The position numbers and the translations under genes are program-made. Shown here one piece after another: positions 63,966-64,000 of a stretch of DNA of 64,000 nucleotides. The stretch's first letter is position 1, and every line of letters starts with the position of its first letter. The notes below the pieces were generated by a model, which saw nothing but the letters and a program-made list of their open reading frames with translations, did no database searches and had not been told where the DNA came from. The DNA comes from Lachnospiraceae bacterium (lineage in GTDB: Bacteria; Bacillota; Clostridia; Lachnospirales; Lachnospiraceae). The stretch covers positions 20,046 to 84,045 of the forward strand of contig JAFYMC010000002.1 in NCBI GenBank assembly GCA_017556805.1. The letters run 5' to 3'.

Positions 63966-64000
63966 CCCACGGAACGTAGAATATGGTGAATTTTAGCGGT

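Overview
The window comes from a moderate-GC, endospore-forming, Gram-positive anaerobe, most likely a member of the Lachnospiraceae/Clostridia. This rests on the order rimP-nusA-ylxR-ylxQ-infB-rbfA, the run spoIIGA-sigE-sigG directly after ftsZ, a Clostridia-type spo0A without a phosphorelay gene next to it, and AGGAGG-type ribosome binding sites. Almost every gene is on the minus strand. Only degV and a CPA2-type antiporter gene are on the plus strand. I see no rRNA, tRNA, CRISPR array, insertion sequence or phage gene.

Layout from left to right (transcription mostly runs right to left). 1-6960: a translation/transcription operon starting at a sigma-A promoter near 6909-6937: rimP, nusA, ylxR, ylxQ, infB, rbfA, a DHH phosphoesterase, and truB running off the left edge. 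6964-11872: a secreted VWA protein with calcium-binding repeats and a papain-like signature. It lies behind a c-di-GMP-I riboswitch plus terminator that starts at the stop codon of an aconitase-family hydratase. 11938-13047: a small membrane protein and a CheX-like protein. 13187-22370: a ten-gene Mrp/Mbh-type cation-proton antiporter operon with four NuoL/M/N-like subunits. 22497-24992: sigG, sigE, spoIIGA. 25081-25405: a tandem and structured repeat next to the ftsZ terminator. 25427-35964: ftsZ, ftsQ, murA, ftsW, two penicillin-binding proteins, ftsL, rsmH and mraZ, with a MraZ operator upstream. 36087-36250: a second copy of the structured repeat and a terminator. 36270-38262: a divergent Lgt homologue and ychF. 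38342-52595: a long run from murE to thiN (murE, priA, def, fmt, a YugP-like protease, rsmB, rlmN, PP2C phosphatase, PASTA kinase, rsgA, rpe, PilZ protein, thiN). 52719-55085: glgA and spo0A. 55333-56223: degV. 56288-61686: a lipoprotein and a sugar-type ABC transporter. 61881-63910: an antiporter and a membrane-bound XRE regulator.

The genes serve core processes: ribosome maturation, septum and wall synthesis, PASTA-kinase signalling, sporulation control and ion homeostasis. Three items point to c-di-GMP or motility-type signalling: the riboswitch, a PilZ protein and a CheX-like protein. The most unusual signals are non-coding. One is a structured repeat family at two loci, each starting right after a Rho-independent terminator, with compensatory changes in its closing stem. 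Another is the c-di-GMP riboswitch controlling a surface protein. A third is a TTTACA/TGTAAA motif cluster shared by the spo0A and spoIIGA promoters. No searches or folding programs were run. All family names come from motifs and gene order read by eye.
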